This document shows positions 32,654 to 35,385 of a stretch of DNA of 35,385 nt, in pieces; the first letter of the stretch is position 1, and each line of letters opens with the position of its first letter. Source of the DNA: Fusibacillus kribbianus (GTDB lineage Bacteria; Bacillota; Clostridia; Lachnospirales; Lachnospiraceae); NCBI RefSeq assembly GCF_030053595.1, contig NZ_JASGBQ010000030.1, positions 1 through 35,385 of the forward strand. Reading direction: 5' to 3'. The notes under the pieces are model-generated. The model was not told where the DNA came from. It was given only the letters and a program-made list of their open reading frames with translations, and ran no database searches. The position numbers and the translations under genes were made by a program.

Positions 32654-33546
32654 TATTCTTCCCCCTCCAAATATCGCTGTAGTTCTTCATCAGTTCCATA
32701 TGGGTCTACAATCCTGCAGATCATCTGTATGTCTCCTACCGGGAACCAGTCATCATCGTGCTCCACTTCACGAAGTCGCTTTGCGATAGCTCTGCCTATT
32801 TCCTGAGCCTTCTCTCTTTCAAGTGCATCATCTAGAACCTGCAGCTTATCAAGGATTTTATAGAACAGTTCATCAAATGCAGGAACATTTTTATATGAAA
32901 GAAATCCTCCTCTGTCTGTAGTAACTGCAAGTGCTGTCTCAAGTTCTTCCATCAGTCCCTGCTTGGATATTTTAACCGGAACAAGATATTCGTTATCTCC
33001 AAGCAATTTGTCAGATCCATCTTTAATCTGATATTGCATTTGGAAGCTGACATATCCTTTTATAAGTTCTGCAAATTCCTCAGGCGTAAACTTTTTTCCA
33101 TCTATTACAAAGGCCGGTCCCCAGTCATTATCCTCATCTTCAATAATTTGTATGTTTCCTTTACTCTTTAACGAGAATGAAGTTCCCCATTCACTTTTAT
33201 GCTCCTGCAGCGTTTTTGAACAAACCCCGTCCACGATTTTGCGAAATAGTTTCTGAGCGACCGCAGTTCCATCCTCATCAACATCGGAAATTAATCGGAA
33301 ACGATACTCTCCATCTATCTCATTTGCCTCCCAACTAACAATTGACCCAAGCACAATATGCTCTATCTCAAAGGTGTGCATCTTTCCATTTGGTTCTATG
33401 ACAGACATATTCTTGGCATAGGTAAAACTGTCATCTATTCCCATATCACGAAGTGCCATTTCATTATGACAGTCAAAACAGTAGGAATGATTACCTATAC
33501 GGATCTTGGCAGGATTCTTTTTACAAATCTCACATATTTCTCCCAT
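32653..33546 (-). CDS. Zinc-finger protein of unknown function
   Basis: A 297-aa protein. The first ~30 residues form a C4 finger (CEICKKNPAKI...CFDCHNEMA; Cys 5, 8, 23, 26). The rest is acidic with alternating strand and helix (YRFRLISDVDEDG, WGPAFVIDGKKFTPEEFAEL, LDDALEREKAQEIGRAIAKRL). No nuclease, kinase or membrane motif was seen. It is ten bases after the helical-repeat gene and is coupled to the WYL-only frame by a TAATG overlap. I cannot assign a function; context suggests a cytoplasmic partner in a three-gene accessory system. Confidence 0.8.
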   Translation of the reverse strand: MGEICEICKKNPAKIRIGNHSYCFDCHNEMALRDMGIDDSFTYAKNMSVIEPNGKMHTFEIEHIVLGSIVSWEANEIDGEYRFRLISDVDEDGTAVAQKLFRKIVDGVCSKTLQEHKSEWGTSFSLKSKGNIQIIEDEDNDWGPAFVIDGKKFTPEEFAELIKGYVSFQMQYQIKDGSDKLLGDNEYLVPVKISKQGLMEELETALAVTTDRGGFLSYKNVPAFDELFYKILDKLQVLDDALEREKAQEIGRAIAKRLREVEHDDDWFPVGDIQMICRIVDPYGTDEELQRYLEGEE

Positions 33547-33555
33547 AGCACCCTC

Positions 33556-34779
33556 CTAAAATTTTATTAATTCTTCGAACATGGCTTTTCGGCGTGGATA
33601 GGTATCTCTGTATTTCTGCGCTCGCTGCTCTGCCACTTCATTGCCTCCTGGGTATCTCTGTATCCACCTAAGAAGCCCTGCCAGTTTTCTGTAATCAGAT
33701 CGCTTATTACCATCATGTGCAACTCTGTCTGCCTTGGCAGAAAGTACAACAAGACATCTTTCCGGATACAACTTTTTCAATTTCTTCTCGTATGATTTTA
33801 TCAGATCTGTATCTTCACAGGCTTCTACGATATCCATAACAAGATCATATCGGTCTTCCTCTGCATACCAGCTGCTTGCCCTGTAATCCGTTTTCTTAAT
33901 GATACCAAATATTTCCTCTCGAGCTGCAGGCCAATCTTCCTTTGAAAAATTCGATTTATACTCTTCCCAAAGTTCCATGTTTCCCACAGCAGCACGCATG
34001 GCCAACTTCAGATTTTCAAAATATTTTTCCTGATTACTATAATCTTTATATATGTGCATCAGTTTTTCACGATACTTGTTTCTGCCCCATCTCTGTTCTT
34101 CGCGCTCTGCGAGTTCCTCATAAATTGCAATGGACTCATCAAGATTACCGTAGTCAAGTTCAATCTTGGCAAGGTTCTCCTTAACAAAGTAACTCTTAAT
34201 TGTTCCAGCATACTGACGCACCTCGTCGATTGGGTATTTCAATTCTCCCATAAGAGTCAACACTCGTTCCTGACACCTTGGCAAATGAAATTCCACATAG
34301 AAATGATCTTCCGATTTCTCCAGAAGCTCTATCTTCTCTTTCAGAAAATTCATTTTCTTATTCAGGAGTTCTTCTTCTTTGAAGTGCTCCATCATATATC
34401 TGTAGAGTTCATCCTCCATGTAATCGATAACAGAACCATCCAGATTCTTAAGAAACCATTCCAGCATCTTGGCATGATTTGTTTTAGGATCATCTGCAGC
34501 ATATACCGCATCCCAGGCATCGAAAACGTAACAAACAAAATCCTGAGTCTCCCCATCGGAATCATCCTTGTCAGTTTTCGCCCATTTCAAAAATGCTTTG
34601 TTAGCCAGTTCAAACAATTCCTTATATTGTCCCTGTCTTCCAAGATCAGCTGTGGCCTCAGTCATAAGACTTGTCATATCGCTCCACAAACCTCTGCAAT
34701 TATAATAATCAACAAAACCTCTTCTACTGTAAGCAGCAAAGATATGGTTAATTTCATCTCTATATTCTTTAAATTCCAT
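33556..34779 (-). CDS. Helical-repeat protein resembling the C-terminal half of SWIM zinc-finger proteins
   Basis: A 407-aa, almost entirely helical protein. Segments YNCRGLWSDMTSLM, KNLDGSVIDYMEDELYRYM, LDESIAIYEELAEREE and the end YPGGNEVAEQRAQKYRDTY then PRRKAMFEELIKF resemble, from memory, the TPR-like C-terminal part of clostridial SWIM zinc-finger proteins. The SWIM finger itself (CxC...CxH) is absent. GGAGG four bases upstream sets ATG 34777-34779; an extended -10 promoter lies just upstream (34813-34821). It is the first gene of the operon. It may be a true short form or the 3' remainder of a larger gene. Confidence 0.75.
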   Translation of the reverse strand: MEFKEYRDEINHIFAAYSRRGFVDYYNCRGLWSDMTSLMTEATADLGRQGQYKELFELANKAFLKWAKTDKDDSDGETQDFVCYVFDAWDAVYAADDPKTNHAKMLEWFLKNLDGSVIDYMEDELYRYMMEHFKEEELLNKKMNFLKEKIELLEKSEDHFYVEFHLPRCQERVLTLMGELKYPIDEVRQYAGTIKSYFVKENLAKIELDYGNLDESIAIYEELAEREEQRWGRNKYREKLMHIYKDYSNQEKYFENLKLAMRAAVGNMELWEEYKSNFSKEDWPAAREEIFGIIKKTDYRASSWYAEEDRYDLVMDIVEACEDTDLIKSYEKKLKKLYPERCLVVLSAKADRVAHDGNKRSDYRKLAGLLRWIQRYPGGNEVAEQRAQKYRDTYPRRKAMFEELIKF

Positions 34780-34812
34780 AACGCCTCCATTATGTCCTGG
34801 CTTTTTAAGGCC

Positions 34813-34821
34813 ATTATAACA
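34813..34821 (-). promoter_or_regulatory. Extended -10 promoter of the three-gene accessory operon
   Basis: Minus strand TGTTATAAT: a perfect TATAAT with the TGn extension, 34 bases upstream of the first start codon. The -35 region is poor (TTGTCC lies too far, 20 bases), as allowed for extended -10 promoters. Confidence 0.6.
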
Positions 34822-34856
34822 TAGGTGCACAATTTAAGGGACAAGATTTTTTCTTT

Positions 34857-35032
34857 TTGCGAACAAGTTCGCAAGCAGTGCAATCTTATATAAGATTGCT
34901 TCAGTCGCTTGTTAGGGTGTGCACCCTAATACCCCTGAACCGATGATTCTCATCGGAGCTACGCATTGCTGTGCAACGCTAGAATACAAAAAGCGGGGTA
35001 CCCCACCGGAATCAATTCCGATGAAATACCCC
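34857..35032. repeat. Series of six palindromes, possible oriT-type or other mobile-element region
   Basis: In about 175 bases: TTGCGAAC/GTTCGCAA (34857-34874), the perfect palindrome GCAATCTTATATAAGATTGC (34880-34899), TTAGGGTG/CACCCTAA (34912-34929), CCGATGA/TCATCGG (34940-34956), GCATTGC/GCAACGC (34963-34979, one mismatch), and a nested pair GGGGTA/TACCCC around CGGAAT/ATTCCG (34995-35032). None has a T run. No gene is seen here. Closely packed hairpins next to a relaxase-like tail suggest a transfer or mobilisation region, which is an inference. Confidence 0.6.
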
Positions 35033-35039
35033 AAGAGAA

Positions 35040-35243
35040 TTATAGCGACTGTCCGCTTTTGCTTTGTTGTTTTTCTTTTTGTTTTTGTTCTTCTTCCTGC
35101 TGATTCAGGAACCGCTCCAGATTGTGTTTTGCCATCTGAAGTTCTTTGTTCTCCTCTTTAATCTTTCGGTATTCAGCATAGGCATCCTTCTTCTTTTTAA
35201 GAAGCTCCGAATACTCCTGATTGAGGTCTTTGAGTTTTGACAC
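35040..35243 (-). pseudogene. Probable C-terminal fragment of a relaxase (Mob) gene
   Basis: A 67-codon frame starting at GTG: LKDLNQEYSELLKKKKDAYA, EYRKIKEENKELQMAKHNLE and a Gln/Glu/Lys tail. It is a charged coiled coil resembling the tail of relaxase/mobilisation proteins of clostridial conjugative elements (NxEYxxLLxxKKxAYxEYRK...), recalled from memory. A stop lies in frame a few codons upstream, and the rest of a relaxase (HUH core) is not in the window. Alternatively it is a genuine small coiled-coil protein; no clear ribosome site is seen. The terminator at 35334-35380 lies upstream of it. Confidence 0.45.
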
Positions 35244-35305
35244 TTTTTATATAATGCTCCAAGGGAGTGTTGCATAATGACCTGAAATCTAAGCGATATC
35301 GGGTC

Positions 35306-35327
35306 AGGAGCAACGCTCCTTCGTTTT
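35306..35327 (+). terminator. Small plus-strand terminator-like hairpin
   Basis: AGGAGC-AAC-GCTCCT followed by TCGTTTTT. No plus-strand gene is seen before it in the window, so its role is unclear. Confidence 0.4.
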
Positions 35328-35333
35328 TGGAGC

Positions 35334-35380
35334 AAAAAAACCGGTTTGAGAATCCACTGTGGATAATCAAGCCGGTTTTT
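35334..35380. terminator. Strong bidirectional terminator
   Basis: Outer stem AACCGGTTTGA/TCAAGCCGGTT (one G-T wobble) with an inner ATCCAC/GTGGAT stem, flanked by seven As on one side and five Ts on the other. On the minus strand it is followed by a run of Ts, so it ends a transcript entering from beyond 35385. Confidence 0.75.
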
Positions 35381-35385
35381 AGCGT

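Noticed and set aside
34857-35032. The palindrome series as a CRISPR array
   Set aside because: The palindromes differ in sequence and spacing; no repeated unit and no cas genes.

Overview
This window looks like chromosomal DNA of a gut-type member of the Clostridia, most likely Lachnospiraceae. The evidence is the gene repertoire: a FabK-type fatty-acid synthesis cluster with a fused AccD-AccA, spore maturation protein A, CIRCE-controlled Hsp20, WYL regulators and Rpn-family nuclease remnants. Ribosome binding sites are strong (GGAGG) and promoters match the sigma-A consensus. No rRNA, tRNA or CRISPR array was seen. Nearly all genes are on the minus strand, so the operons read from high to low coordinates.

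Region 1 (1-3.9 kb): a zinc-ribbon protein with a DUF4428-like N-terminus sits downstream of an SPFH-domain protein carrying four tandem zinc ribbons. Next come a broken gene for a Trp/Asp-rich protein and a bacteriohemerythrin with its own promoter and terminator. Region 2 (4.0-11.2 kb): a tightly packed signalling operon, PP2C phosphatase > transmembrane Ser/Thr kinase > small one-TM protein > 1416-aa Ig-like surface protein. The kinase and phosphatase overlap, and the operon ends in a protein that appears anchored at both ends. Region 3 (11.6-12.4 kb): an orphan spmA, followed by its terminator and a gene-poor stretch of about 0.4 kb.

Region 4 (12.3-22.7 kb): an 11-gene fatty-acid synthesis operon, fabH-acpP-fabK-fabD-fabG-fabF-accB-fabZ-accC-accDA-flavin oxidoreductase. 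It starts at a near-perfect promoter followed by a TTTGA-N3-TCAAA palindrome that resembles FabT operators, and ends at a strong terminator. Together the genes supply malonyl-CoA, load it on ACP and run the full elongation cycle. No fabT is present in the window.

Region 5 (22.7-30.2 kb): stress and housekeeping genes with signs of decay. These are a NUDIX hydrolase, an HxlR C-terminal remnant, a WYL regulator, CIRCE-controlled hsp20, and a LexA-controlled dinB operon whose SRAP (DNA-protein crosslink) gene is cut by a stop codon just before the catalytic His. A deleted Rpn-family pseudogene, a methyltransferase with an overlapping membrane-protein gene, a HIRAN-like protein and a 33-aa small protein follow.

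Region 6 (30.3-35.4 kb): a mobile or accessory island. It contains a complete IS30-family element and a three-gene operon. That operon holds a helical protein resembling the C-terminal half of SWIM zinc-finger proteins, a zinc-finger protein of unknown function, and a translationally coupled WYL-only protein disrupted by a one-base loss in a poly-A run. A series of six palindromes and what looks like the tail of a relaxase gene close the window. This operon, next to mobilisation debris, is the best candidate here for an uncharacterised system, but nothing in the sequence proves a function.
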